Origin: Streptomyces aureus
GTDB taxonomy: Bacteria; Actinomycetota; Actinomycetes; Streptomycetales; Streptomycetaceae
NCBI RefSeq assembly: GCF_000725495.1
Contig: NZ_JNZD01000002.1
Coordinates: 358,263 to 422,262, forward strand
Direction of reading: 5' to 3'
Length of the DNA: 64,000 bases
Part shown: positions 1 through 8,523 of the stretch, piece after piece
Layout of the letters: each line of letters starts with the position of its first letter
Position numbering within the stretch: the stretch's first letter is position 1
The notes under the pieces: model-generated
Seen by the model: only the letters and a program-made list of their open reading frames with translations
Database searches by the model: none
Told to the model about the DNA's origin: nothing
Made by a program: the position numbers and the translations under genes

Positions 1-1647
1 GCCGTTTTCCGGTGTGCCAGCCAGGGCGTCATCCTGGGCGCCGGTGTTCCTGCGCGACCGGAGCGCCGTGGCGGCCCCCCAGCCGAGACCGCCCGCCGCG
101 ACGAGCACGAGGACCATCTCGGGGATGATGCCGAGCTTCGTGGCCGGGGTCTCGGAGGAGCGCAGCGGCACCTTCTGGACCAGGTTGGCGGCGACGAACA
201 TGCCGGTCTTCTGAGTGATCTTCCCGTCGGGCATGATCACGGCGCTGACACCGCTCGTCACGGGGACCGTGACCGTGCGGCTGTGCTCGACGGCGCGGAT
301 GCGGGACATGGCGAGCTGCTGGTACGTCATCTCGCTGCGGTCGAAGGTCGCGTTGTTGCTGGGCACCGAGATGATCTGCGCGCCGTCGGTGACGGTGCTG
401 CGCACGGCCCAGTCGAACGCCGCTTCGTAGCAGGTGACGAGACCGACACGGGTGCCGTTCATGGTGAACACACCCGGCTTTGTACCCCGGCTGAAGTCCT
501 GGCGGACCATGCTGGTCCAGTTCTTGTTGATCGCTCCGAGCAGCGGGCGCAGGGGGAGGTACTCGCCGAACGGCTGCACCTGGCGCTTGTCGTAGGTGTT
601 CACCGGGCCCTTCACCGGGTCCCACAGGATCTGCTCGTTGTAGAGCTTGCCGTCCCGCTCGACGACCGCGCCGACGGAGACGGGGGCGCCGATCGCCTTG
701 GCCGCCGAGTCGATCACGTAGCGGGCGTCGCTGTTGGCGTACGGGTCGATGTCGGAGGAGTTCTCGGGCCAGAGCACCAGGTCGGGCTTGGGCTTCTTGC
801 CCGCCCTGACCTCGGCGGCCAGTCGCTCGGTCTCGGCCACGTGGTGGTCGAGGACGGCGCGGCGCTGCGCGTTGAAGTCGAGGCCCGCACGCGGGACGTT
901 GCCCTGGATGAGCGCGACCGTGGCGGTGCCGTTCTCGGCCTTGTCGCTGACCAGCATCCGCGCGGCGAGCGCGCCGAGCACCGGGACGGCGATGCTGAGC
1001 AGGGCCACCGCGGCTGCGCCGCGGCGCAGGACGCCGGTGCCGCGCCGCTCGACGGCGAGGCGGACGATCTCGTACAGCCCGAAGCCGCACAGGACGACGC
1101 AGAAGCCGAGGACCGGGGTGCCGCCGACCGCGGCGAGGGGCAGGAACACGCCGTCGGCCTGGCCGAACGCGACCTTCCCCCAGGGGAAGCCGCCGAAGGG
1201 CGCACGCGCGCGTGCCGCCTCCGCGGCGATCCACACGGCCGCGGCCCACAGGGGCCACCCGGGCAGCCGCCCGACGAGGGTGATCCCGGCGCCGACGAGC
1301 GCTATGTAGATCGCCTCCACGGCGACGAGCGCGAGCCAGGGACCGGAGCCGACCTCGACGCCGGTCCAGACCAGCAGGGGCAGCAGGAAGCCGAGGCCGA
1401 AGAGGTAGCCGAGGCCGAGTCCGGCCTTCCAGGAGCGGCCGCGCAGGGTCCACGCGAAGATCCCGAAGGCGGGCAGGGCGAGCCACCACAGGGTCCGTGG
1501 CGGGAAGCTGACGTACAGCAGCACTCCGGAGAGTGCCGCGGCGGCGGCCGGAGCGAGACGACGCACCAGGGCGGACCCACGTGGGGCGGGCGCGGCCTGG
1601 GGTTCGAGCTGGTCCGGCTCGTCTACGGTGGTTGCGGTGGCGGTCAC
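1..1647 (-). CDS. lnt: Apolipoprotein N-acyltransferase (C-terminus off window)
   Basis: Transfers the third acyl chain to the N-terminal cysteine of lipoproteins at the outer face of the membrane. Reading from a GTG at 1647, the frame stays open to the left edge (549 codons), so only the last residues or the stop are missing. The N-terminal half has several membrane segments, beginning with the stretch after SALVRRLAP. The C-terminal half is a carbon-nitrogen hydrolase (nitrilase) domain with all three catalytic positions: Glu in WPENSSD, Lys in YDKRQVQPFGEYLP and Cys in VTCYEAAF. A final membrane helix and a short tail ending in TPENG follow. Length suits the actinobacterial family. In several actinobacteria lnt lies next to a polyprenol-phosphate mannose synthase; that gene would be off the left edge, so this is not testable here. 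Confidence 0.93.
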   Translation of the reverse strand, partial: MTATATTVDEPDQLEPQAAPAPRGSALVRRLAPAAAAALSGVLLYVSFPPRTLWWLALPAFGIFAWTLRGRSWKAGLGLGYLFGLGFLLPLLVWTGVEVGSGPWLALVAVEAIYIALVGAGITLVGRLPGWPLWAAAVWIAAEAARARAPFGGFPWGKVAFGQADGVFLPLAAVGGTPVLGFCVVLCGFGLYEIVRLAVERRGTGVLRRGAAAVALLSIAVPVLGALAARMLVSDKAENGTATVALIQGNVPRAGLDFNAQRRAVLDHHVAETERLAAEVRAGKKPKPDLVLWPENSSDIDPYANSDARYVIDSAAKAIGAPVSVGAVVERDGKLYNEQILWDPVKGPVNTYDKRQVQPFGEYLPLRPLLGAINKNWTSMVRQDFSRGTKPGVFTMNGTRVGLVTCYEAAFDWAVRSTVTDGAQIISVPSNNATFDRSEMTYQQLAMSRIRAVEHSRTVTVPVTSGVSAVIMPDGKITQKTGMFVAANLVQKVPLRSSETPATKLGIIPEMVLVLVAAGGLGWGAATALRSRRNTGAQDDALAGTPENG

Positions 1648-1749
1648 TCCGGGAGTGTACGGCGCCTGACCTGGGGGCGGACAGCTCGGCCCGACGGGTG
1701 GAACGGGGCCTGGCCGGTCCTGGCGCACGTCACCGCCACGAGGTCCTTG

Positions 1750-2295
1750 TCAGCGTCCCACGCCGGTCCGGTCCGGGCGCAGCCGGCCGCGGATGACCCG
1801 GACCGCCGCCTCCGCGTTGTCCACGGTGATCGTGAACGTATGGCCGTCTCCGAGGCGCAGGACCATGCCCTCGCCCCGCCGGACGATGACGGCGGTGCCC
1901 TGCTCGGGCCGCCAGCGGTACCCCCAGCCGCCCCACTGACGCGGGGTGACCTTCGGCGCGAAATCGGCGCCGACGACCGTGGAGAGCGGAATGCGGCGGC
2001 GCGGCACTCCAATGTGGCCGCAGCGCACCTCCAGGGACTCCTCGTCCACCCGCACGGCGACATGGACGAAGGCGAGCGTGCCGAAGAGGATCAGCAGTCC
2101 GGCGGCGATGCATCCGACGACGGACATGACCAGCGGTGCCGTGCCCGACGTCCCGCCGGAGGTGACGGCCAGCTCGATCCCGAGCGCCAGACAGGCCATG
2201 CCGGCCAGGGCGGGCAGCCACTGGACGCGGTTCCGCGCGCGCCCGGTCCAGATCTCCGGGTGCGGGGAGGTTTCGCCGTGGGGGTGGTCCCTCAT
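1750..2295 (-). CDS. Conserved membrane protein, two TM segments with a PH-like tail
   Basis: A 181-residue protein. Two hydrophobic segments (about residues 24-44 and 53-75, the second containing SVVGCIAAGLLILFG) are followed by a soluble beta-rich C-terminal half. That half resembles the bacterial PH-like domain of actinobacterial membrane proteins: a strand pattern around VDEESLEVRCG, an RRRIPLSTV segment and a WGYRW motif. I recognise the architecture but cannot assign a function. It is transcribed toward lnt with about 100 bp between them, so it could be cotranscribed. The ATG at 2295 is the natural start and no signal peptide precedes the first TM segment. An alternative label would be a DUF3093-like or PH-domain protein. 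Confidence 0.72.
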   Translation of the reverse strand: MRDHPHGETSPHPEIWTGRARNRVQWLPALAGMACLALGIELAVTSGGTSGTAPLVMSVVGCIAAGLLILFGTLAFVHVAVRVDEESLEVRCGHIGVPRRRIPLSTVVGADFAPKVTPRQWGGWGYRWRPEQGTAVIVRRGEGMVLRLGDGHTFTITVDNAEAAVRVIRGRLRPDRTGVGR

Positions 2296-2428
2296 GTCTT
2301 GAGACTACTCAGGTTCCGCTGCGCGGGCACCGGTCTCTGCGCCGAGTGGTGCGGGCGGAGGAGGCACCGGTGCCGCGCGCGTGCCCCGCCCGTGGACGGG
2401 GCTCGGCCCGGCCGGCCTGGGCGCATGG

Positions 2429-2518
2429 GGCTCACGGCTCGGCGGCCCCGGCATCCGGCTCGTAGTACGTGGAGGCTCACCACTCGGTGGCCCCGTATCG
2501 CGACCTCACCGTTCGGGC
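2429..2518. repeat. Two-copy degenerate direct repeat of about 45 bp
   Basis: The segment beginning GGCTCACGGCTCGGCGGCC at 2429 recurs, with changes, 45 bp later at 2474 (GGCTCACCACTCGGTGGCC). It lies in the 240-bp space between the convergent-side ends of the racemase-like gene and the membrane protein gene. I see no gene or clear hairpin there. It belongs to the class of short intergenic minisatellites seen at several places in this window. Confidence 0.45.
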
Positions 2519-2535
2519 TGCCCGGCCCGCGGTGG

Positions 2536-3321
2536 TCAGCGCGCGGGGCTGACCGTCGAGAGCATGCGGGCTTCCTCGTAGGTCAGCGCCGTGGCGGTCA
2601 GGGCGCCCTCGCGTCCGCCTTGCAGGACCGTGACGGTGGAGGTGGCGGGAGCGGTCGGGTCGGGGAGCTCGCCGATCCGGCGCAGTGCCTGGGTGGCGAC
2701 CGCCCCGGCGGAACCGTGCAGGACGAGCGGCGGGCGGCCGGGGCGCTGCACCGCCGCGCGGATGCGCTCGGCGACGAGTTCGTAGTGGGTGCAGCCGAGG
2801 ACGACGGCGGCCACATCCTCGGGGGTGCGCGCGGCGGCGGCCTCGATCGCGGCGTCGATGGCCGCCTGGTCGGCGTGCTCGACTGCGTCCGCGAGTCCGG
2901 GGCAGGCCACCTCGGTGACCGCAACCCCGGCGGCGAACTCCTCGATCAGTCCCCGCTGGTACGGGCTGCCGGTGGTGGCGGGCGTGGCCCAGATCGCGAC
3001 GGGTCCGCCGCCCGCGGCGGCCGGCTTGATGGCCGGGACGGTGCCGATGACCGGCACCTCCGGTTCGAGGCGGGCGCGCAGGGCGGGCAGGGCGCGGACG
3101 GAGGCGGTGTTGCAGGCGACGATCAGCGCGTCGGGCCGGTGGGCCGCGGCGGCCTCGGCGACCGCGAGGGCACGCGCGGTGACGTCCTCCGGAGTACGGG
3201 GGCCCCAGGGCATGCTGCCGGGGTCGGAGGAGAGGACGAGATCGGCGTCGGGCCGCAGTCGACGCACCGCGGCGGCAGCAGCGAGCAGTCCGATTCCTGA
3301 GTCCATGAGCGCGATCTTCAC
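2536..3321 (-). CDS. Asp/Glu racemase-family protein (glutamate racemase-like)
   Basis: Members interconvert L- and D-glutamate, or related amino acids, without cofactor. The 261-residue protein has the full signature: DSGIG at residues 7-11, first catalytic cysteine in ACNTAS (Cys70) and second in GCTHYE (Cys177). I start at GTG 3321 (VKIALMDSGIG), because the longer frame up to 3462 adds a low-complexity stretch with no homology to the family and overlaps the divergent promoter region. Streptomyces usually keeps its principal murI elsewhere, next to cell-wall genes. This copy is short and lacks such neighbours, so it may be a paralogue. It is divergent from the glycosyltransferase gene (58 bp between starts). 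Confidence 0.86.
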   Translation of the reverse strand: MKIALMDSGIGLLAAAAAVRRLRPDADLVLSSDPGSMPWGPRTPEDVTARALAVAEAAAAHRPDALIVACNTASVRALPALRARLEPEVPVIGTVPAIKPAAAGGGPVAIWATPATTGSPYQRGLIEEFAAGVAVTEVACPGLADAVEHADQAAIDAAIEAAAARTPEDVAAVVLGCTHYELVAERIRAAVQRPGRPPLVLHGSAGAVATQALRRIGELPDPTAPATSTVTVLQGGREGALTATALTYEEARMLSTVSPAR

Positions 3322-3379
3322 CCGGTCACCATAGACGATCCGTGTTGACGGGCGACCGTCGTGGGGCAGACTGCGGCGG

Positions 3380-4555
3380 GTGAGCGCCCTCGTGTGGATC
3401 GCCGTCGGATCACTGGCCGCGTGGCTGTGGCTGCTGCTCGGCCAGGGCTTCTTCTGGCGCACGGACGTGCGGTTGCCGGTCCGTCGCGATCCGTCGGACT
3501 GGCCGTCCGTCTGTGTCGTGGTGCCGGCCCGGGACGAGGCCGCCGTCCTGCCCGAGAGTCTTCCGTCACTCCTGGCGCAGGACTATCCGGGGCGGGCGGA
3601 GATCTTCCTCGTCGACGACGGCAGCTCGGACGGTACGGGGGAGCTGGCCCGCGAGCTGGCGCGGCGGCACGGCGGGCTGCCGCTCACCGTCGGCACGCCC
3701 GGGGAGCCGCCGGCGGGCTGGACGGGCAAGCTGTGGGCCGTGCGCCACGGCATCGCTCTCGCCCGCGCGCGCGATCCCGAATATCTGCTGCTGACCGACG
3801 CGGACATCGCGCACGCCCCGGACAGTCTGCGGCTCCTGGTGGCGGCGGCCCGCACGGGTGGCTTCGACCTCGTCTCGCAGATGGCGCGGCTGCGGGTCGA
3901 GAGTCTCTGGGAGCGGCTCGTCGTGCCCGCCTTCGTCTACTTCTTCGCGCAGCTCTATCCCTTCCGCCGGATCAGCGTGCGGGGCTCGCGGACGGCGGCC
4001 GCGGCGGGAGGGTGCGTCCTGCTGCGCGCGGACGCCGCCGAGCGGGCGCGGATCCCGGACGCGATCCGGCAGGCGGTCATCGACGACGTGGCGCTGGCCC
4101 GTGCCGTCAAGGGAAGCGGCGGTCACATCTGGCTGGGGCTGGCCGAGCGGGTGGACAGCGTGCGCCCCTATCCGCGGCTGGGCGATCTGTGGCGCATGGT
4201 CTCGCGCAGCGCGTACGCCCAGCTGCGGCACAACCCGCTCCTGCTGGCCGGGACGGTCGCCGGGATCGCCGTCGTCTACCTCGTGCCGCCGGTCGCCCTC
4301 GTCGTGGGCCTCGCCGCCGGGAACACCTGGGCGGCGACCGCCGGCGGGCTCGCGTGGCTGGTGATGACGGCGACCTACGCACCGATGCTCCGCTACTACC
4401 GGCAGCCCCTGGCGCTCGCTCCCCTGCTGCCGGTCACCGCGTTCCTCTATCTCCTTATGACCGTCGATTCCGCGGTGCAGCACTACAGGGGGCGCGGCGC
4501 GGCCTGGAAAGGCCGCACCTACGCCCGCCCCGACACCGCCCTGGACGACCGCTAG
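3380..4555 (+). CDS. Family 2 glycosyltransferase, HpnB-like
   Basis: A 391-residue membrane-anchored glycosyltransferase. It has an N-terminal TM segment (residues 3-24), a GT-A domain with nucleotide-binding VDDGSSDGT (78-86) and a metal-binding DAD in LLLTDADIAHAP (about 136-147), an acceptor-side IDDVALARAVKG, and RSAYAQLRHNP in the position of the QxxRW motif. Two or three TM helices follow near the C-terminus. The order and spacing of these motifs match the hopene-associated HpnB family, but no hopanoid genes are nearby, so the acceptor remains unknown. The start is GTG 3380; the ribosome site is weak. Transcribed divergently from the racemase-like gene. Confidence 0.85.
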   Translation: MSALVWIAVGSLAAWLWLLLGQGFFWRTDVRLPVRRDPSDWPSVCVVVPARDEAAVLPESLPSLLAQDYPGRAEIFLVDDGSSDGTGELARELARRHGGLPLTVGTPGEPPAGWTGKLWAVRHGIALARARDPEYLLLTDADIAHAPDSLRLLVAAARTGGFDLVSQMARLRVESLWERLVVPAFVYFFAQLYPFRRISVRGSRTAAAAGGCVLLRADAAERARIPDAIRQAVIDDVALARAVKGSGGHIWLGLAERVDSVRPYPRLGDLWRMVSRSAYAQLRHNPLLLAGTVAGIAVVYLVPPVALVVGLAAGNTWAATAGGLAWLVMTATYAPMLRYYRQPLALAPLLPVTAFLYLLMTVDSAVQHYRGRGAAWKGRTYARPDTALDDR

Positions 4556-4574
4556 TCCCGCGCCACTCGACAGT

Positions 4575-5921
4575 TCACTTCCTGCCCGGGGTCCAGTTCA
4601 TGCCCCAGCCGTAGGCGTGGTCGAGGGTGCGCTGGGGGCTGACCCCGCGCGCGGGGACCAGGTACCGGGCCTCGCGCTGGACGACGAGGTCGGCGCCGTT
4701 GCCGGTGATGAGGGCGAGGGCGCAGACGGTGGAGGGAACGGTGCACTCGTCGAGCGAGAAGTCGATGGGAGCGCCGTTCTGCGGCTGGAGGGTGACGGTG
4801 GCGTGCAGGTCGGCGAAGGACCGCGCTCCTTCGTAGATGGTCACGAAGATGAGGATGCGCCGGAAGCTCTGCTTGTGGTCGAGGTTGATGGTGAGGTTCT
4901 CGCCGGAGGCCACGGCCCCGGTGCGGTCGTCCCCGTCGAGATGGATGAAGGGCGGCTGGTGCAGCGCCCCGAAGGCGTTGCCGAGCGCCTGGACGACTCC
5001 CTTGCGGCCGTCGGACAGTTCGTAGAGCGCGCACAGGTCGAGGTCGAGGTCGGCGTGCATGGCGACGGCGCGGCCCCGCTTGCTGCCCCATCCCGAGAAC
5101 TGCTTGCGCACCTCCCAGTTGAGGTTCACGCGCATCGTGCCGCCCGTGCCGCCCTGTTTGGCGAGCGAGACGGAGGGGGCCTCCTTGGTCAGCGTCACCT
5201 TGGAGAGACTCACCGGCGGCTGAGGGGCGGGGGCCGGGTAGGGCCCCGGAGGCATGGGCGGTGGCACGTTCACCGGTGGGGCGACCGGCGGGTACACGGT
5301 GACCGGAGGTGCCACGGGCGGCGGCGGCCCCTGTACGAGCGTGGCGGGCCCCTGCGGCGCGGCGGCCGGGGGTGCCGCGTGCTGCGGCTCGTCCACCGTG
5401 ATCCCGTAGTCGGTGGCCAGTCCTTCGAGTCCGCTTACGTAGCCCTGTCCGATGGCGCGGAACTTCCAGGCCCCCTGGCGCCGGTAGAACTCGCCGAGGA
5501 CGAAGGCGGTCTCCACGGTGGCGTCCGTGCTGTCGAAGCGGGCGACCTCGGCGCCGGTCCTTGTGTCGAGCACCCGGATGTAGAGGCCGGGAACACGGCC
5601 GAAGGAGCCGCCGTCCGCGGAGCCGGCCAGGACCACGTTCTCGACGGAGCCCTCCACGCGCGCGAGGTCCACGGACAGGGTGTCGGTCACCTGGCCGCCG
5701 TCGTTCCGCTTGCCTTCGTGGCGCACCGCGCCGGAGGTGTGCGCCGGCTGGTTGTAGAAGACGAAGTCGGCGTCCGAACGAACCTTTCCGGCCACCAGCA
5801 GAAGGGCGGAGGCGTCGACGTCGGGCACCCCCTGTCCCGAACGCCACCCCAATTCCACCCGGAGTGCGCTCGTCGGGACTGGAACATTGGATCCCTTAGG
5901 CATTGACATGTACGCCCCCAT
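4575..5921 (-). CDS. Double TerD-domain protein (tellurium-resistance/stress family)
   Basis: A 448-residue protein with two TerD-type domains. The first covers about residues 5-175 and includes the family signature [13 protein letters not shown] and [23 protein letters not shown] proline-rich linker of about 60 residues follows, then a second, more divergent TerD-like domain (about 250-445) with [17 protein letters not shown] and YGWGMNW. TerD domains bind calcium and Streptomyces carries many copies linked to stress and differentiation; the role of this one is inferred from family only. I start at ATG 5921, seven bases after GGAG; an in-frame ATG at 5909 is possible. It is a single gene, convergent with the glycosyltransferase (19 bp apart). 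Confidence 0.88.
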   Translation of the reverse strand: MGAYMSMPKGSNVPVPTSALRVELGWRSGQGVPDVDASALLLVAGKVRSDADFVFYNQPAHTSGAVRHEGKRNDGGQVTDTLSVDLARVEGSVENVVLAGSADGGSFGRVPGLYIRVLDTRTGAEVARFDSTDATVETAFVLGEFYRRQGAWKFRAIGQGYVSGLEGLATDYGITVDEPQHAAPPAAAPQGPATLVQGPPPPVAPPVTVYPPVAPPVNVPPPMPPGPYPAPAPQPPVSLSKVTLTKEAPSVSLAKQGGTGGTMRVNLNWEVRKQFSGWGSKRGRAVAMHADLDLDLCALYELSDGRKGVVQALGNAFGALHQPPFIHLDGDDRTGAVASGENLTINLDHKQSFRRILIFVTIYEGARSFADLHATVTLQPQNGAPIDFSLDECTVPSTVCALALITGNGADLVVQREARYLVPARGVSPQRTLDHAYGWGMNWTPGRK

Positions 5922-6200
5922 CACGTGTCTCCGCGCCGGTGCGAGTCCCGAACGGACCGCCGGCTCCGTTCTCGCCAAACCTAATCCCCAGGTCCGCCGA
6001 GCCCCATGGCTCGCGCAGGAAGATCCTGGTCAACCGCCGGTAACCCGGTCCGAACCTCGGCCTTTACACGATCTCAACCATCTTTGACGTCCTTTTTTGC
6101 CAAGTTCGCTCGCATTGGGGATCCCGCGTCACCGCGGACACGGAAAACAACCCTCTTATCGGTCTCCCCAACCAGCACATCGTGGGCTTAACTTATGGCC

Positions 6201-6620
6201 ATGACCTCCCCCCGCTCCACCTATGGCGGCGGTTACTACTCCGCCTTCCAGGACACCCCGATCTACGACTCCCTCGTCGCCGAGCGGGGTACCCCTCAGA
6301 TCGCCCCGATCCGGGTCCCTTCCGCCTACGACCCGGGCAGCAACAACCTCCCGGCCCTGCCGTCCGCGCTCCCCGCGCTGCCGTCCGGCCCCTCCTCGTA
6401 CGGCTACCAGCCCCAGCAGCCCTCGCCGCTGCAGCAGGCCCCCGCGCCGTACATCCCGCAGCAGATGGGCGCCCCCCGGGGTTACCCCAGCCCCCAGCCG
6501 CAGCAGCCCCGTCCGATGGCGGCCGGCACGGGCTTCGAGGCCATGCGCCCCGCGGCTCCCCGTCCCGCCCCCGCTCCGTACCAGGACCCGTACAACGGTC
6601 AGCAGTACCGCGGGTACTGA
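6201..6620 (+). CDS. DUF6643 family proline-rich protein
   Basis: A small protein (139 residues) found throughout Streptomyces, beginning TSPRSTYGGGYYSAF, with a conserved segment IYDSLVAERGTPQIAPIRVP. The rest is low-complexity Pro/Gln/Tyr-rich sequence ending QYRGY. No domain, signal peptide or TM segment is visible and the function is unknown. There are two candidate starts, ATG 6195 and ATG 6201. I prefer 6201: a possible -10 element TAACTT at 6189-6194 lies just upstream and no Shine-Dalgarno precedes either ATG, so the message may be leaderless. The upstream 280 bp to the divergent TerD gene is noticeably less G+C-rich than its surroundings and should hold both promoters. Confidence 0.75.
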   Translation: MTSPRSTYGGGYYSAFQDTPIYDSLVAERGTPQIAPIRVPSAYDPGSNNLPALPSALPALPSGPSSYGYQPQQPSPLQQAPAPYIPQQMGAPRGYPSPQPQQPRPMAAGTGFEAMRPAAPRPAPAPYQDPYNGQQYRGY

Positions 6621-6665
6621 CACCTCCGGACCGGATTGTCGGTGCCACCTGGCACGATGGCGGTC

Positions 6666-7490
6666 ATGGGGAACGCGGAACTGCACTCGATTCACGTCCA
6701 TCCGGTCAAGGCCTTCCGGAGCCACGCGCTCCAGGAGGCCGTGGTGGAGCCCTGGGGGCTGGCCGGAGACCGACGCTGGGTCCTGATCGACGACGGGGGA
6801 AAGGTCGTCACGCAGCGCGAGCAGCCGCGTCTGGCGCTGGCCGTCGCCGAGATACTCTCCGGCGGCGGCCTGCGTCTTTCGGCCGCGGACCACGCGTCCG
6901 TGACCGTTCCCGTGCCCGAGCCCACCGGTACGACCACGGTGGAGATCTTCGATGACAAGGTCGAGGCCGTCCTCGCCGACGCGGCGGCGCACGCCTGGTG
7001 CAGTGCGTACGTGGGCGCCGACGTGCGCCTCGCCCACATGGACGATCCGGCGGTCCGCCGGCCCGTCGACCCCGACTTCGCGCTGCCGGGCGAGACCGTC
7101 AGCTTCGCGGACGGGTATCCGCTGCTCGTCACCACCCTCGGATCGCTGGACGCGCTCAACTCCCTGATAGCCCAGGGCGACCGGGCCGAGGAGGGACCGG
7201 TGCCGATGAGCAGGTTCCGCCCGAACGTGGTCGTCTCCGGCACGGAGGCCTGGGCCGAGGACGGGTGGTCGCGCATCGCCATCGGCGACGTCACCTTCCG
7301 CGTCACGCGCATGTGCGGCCGGTGCATCGTCACCACGACCGACCAGGACACCGCCCGGCGCGGCAAGGAACCTCTGCGCACGCTCGCCAAGCACCGCCGC
7401 TTCGGCGGAAAGGCGATGTTCGGGCAGAACCTGGTGCCCGAGACCCGCGGTTCGGTACGGGTCGGGGATCCGGTCACGGTGCTCGCCTGA
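6666..7490 (+). CDS. MOSC-domain protein (YcbX/mARC-like)
   Basis: A 274-residue protein with an N-terminal MOSC beta-barrel domain (IHVHPVKAFRSHAL, GDRRWVLID, VTQREQPRLAL) and a C-terminal MOSC domain. The latter has SRFRPNVVVSG, a cysteine pair in RMCGRCIVTTTDQDT (Cys217, Cys220) and FGQNLVPETRG. Family members bind molybdenum cofactor and either transfer sulfur or reduce N-hydroxylated compounds. There is no ferredoxin domain, so a partner reductase would be needed. I use ATG 6666; ATG 6657 and 6636 are in frame but poorly supported. It follows the DUF6643 gene by 45 bp and may be cotranscribed. Confidence 0.87.
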   Translation: MGNAELHSIHVHPVKAFRSHALQEAVVEPWGLAGDRRWVLIDDGGKVVTQREQPRLALAVAEILSGGGLRLSAADHASVTVPVPEPTGTTTVEIFDDKVEAVLADAAAHAWCSAYVGADVRLAHMDDPAVRRPVDPDFALPGETVSFADGYPLLVTTLGSLDALNSLIAQGDRAEEGPVPMSRFRPNVVVSGTEAWAEDGWSRIAIGDVTFRVTRMCGRCIVTTTDQDTARRGKEPLRTLAKHRRFGGKAMFGQNLVPETRGSVRVGDPVTVLA

Positions 7491-7661
7491 GGTCAGGGCA
7501 CCGGTCGCGACCCTCGCCCGAAACCAGGGCCCCGGACCCTTCCGGACGGCGCCTCGGGCCGCCCGACGACATTCCGCCAGAGACCGGACGCCGGGAACAC
7601 CGGGGCCGGGCCGGATCGTTGAATCGGCGTGAGATGTTCATGAAGGGTCCTGGGGGAGGGT

Positions 7662-7687
7662 GAAGCCGGCCTCTCTTCCCCGGCTTC
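7662..7687 (+). terminator. Hairpin downstream of the MOSC gene
   Basis: An 8-bp perfect inverted repeat (GAAGCCGG at 7662-7669, CCGGCTTC at 7680-7687) with a 10-base loop. It lies in the 253-bp space between the MOSC gene and the Rv1733c-like gene. It lacks a long U-tract, as is usual for Streptomyces terminators, so the assignment is by position and stem strength only. Confidence 0.5.
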
Positions 7688-7743
7688 GCGTGTGAACGGC
7701 TCCGCTGCTGGTAATCACGGAAGCGGAAGGGGGGTGTGGGACG

Positions 7744-8349
7744 GTGCGCGCGATCATCGGTCTCTGGCGCTGGCGGCGCAATCCGCTGCGCCGTACGACG
7801 GATCTGGTCGAGGCCTGGCTCGCGCTGGCCACGCTCCTGCTCATCCTGGTCGCGGCGCCCTCCGCCGGGGCCGCCGTGGGCGTCTCCATGCAGGGGACGC
7901 TGCAGAAGGCCGTCCGGGACCAGCGCAAGGACCGGCACCCCGTGGCGGCGGTCGTCGTCAGAAGGCTGTCCCGGGGACCGCTGGCTCCCGACCCCGAGAC
8001 CCCCTCCGGCCGGGACGCGCACAGCCGTGTCGTCGCGAACTGGACGGCACCGGACGGCACCCCGCGGCACGGCACGGTGATCGCCGACCTCAAGACACCC
8101 GTCCCCGGAGACCGTTTCTGGCTCTGGACGGACCGGCACGGCCGAATAATGGGCCGCCCGCTGGACAGCGCCACCGCGACCACGCACTCCGCCCTGGCCG
8201 GATTCGGCGCCGCGGTGCTGGCGGCCGGACTCCTGGAGAGCGCGAGACGGCTGGTCCTGTGGCACATGGTCCGCCGCCGTCACGCCGGATGGGACCGCGC
8301 CTGGGCCAAGGCGGGCCCCGACTGGGGCAAGGCAGACACCGGCAGCTGA
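7744..8349 (+). CDS. Rv1733c-like membrane protein
   Basis: A 201-residue protein with the architecture of actinobacterial Rv1733c-family proteins. A short basic N-terminus (LWRWRRNPLRRTTD) leads into a first TM segment (about residues 21-45). An extracytoplasmic domain of about 100 residues follows, with VVANWTAPDGTPRHG and a WTDRHG motif, then a second TM segment (about 147-170) and a basic tail. Function is unknown; the mycobacterial namesake belongs to the dormancy regulon. The GTG at 7744 is the first plausible start, since the basic FxRRNPLRR-type leader is characteristic. It stands alone, 174 bp before the beta-helix/AAA gene. Confidence 0.8.
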   Translation: MRAIIGLWRWRRNPLRRTTDLVEAWLALATLLLILVAAPSAGAAVGVSMQGTLQKAVRDQRKDRHPVAAVVVRRLSRGPLAPDPETPSGRDAHSRVVANWTAPDGTPRHGTVIADLKTPVPGDRFWLWTDRHGRIMGRPLDSATATTHSALAGFGAAVLAAGLLESARRLVLWHMVRRRHAGWDRAWAKAGPDWGKADTGS

Positions 8350-8523
8350 CGGCCTTCCCGCTCCGGTCAACCGGGCGTCCCCGCGCACGCTACGGTGGAC
8401 CGGCCGAACCGTTCGGCGCCGTCGTGAGAGGCTGTCCGGCAGGGACCGGCAACCCGCGACCGACGGGGCATCAGCACAACCTCGCAGGACCCGCGTACGA
8501 CGAGGTGGGGGCACAACAGCGCC

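Noticed and set aside
283..3300. A 1005-codon open frame on the plus strand
   Set aside because: It lies antisense to lnt, the membrane-protein gene and the racemase-like gene, with Arg/Gly/Asp-rich sequence and no domain. High G+C codon bias makes such frames common.
6636..6665. Upstream in-frame starts for the MOSC gene at 6636 and 6657
   Set aside because: Added residues are not conserved in the family, and ATG 6666 directly precedes the first beta strand.
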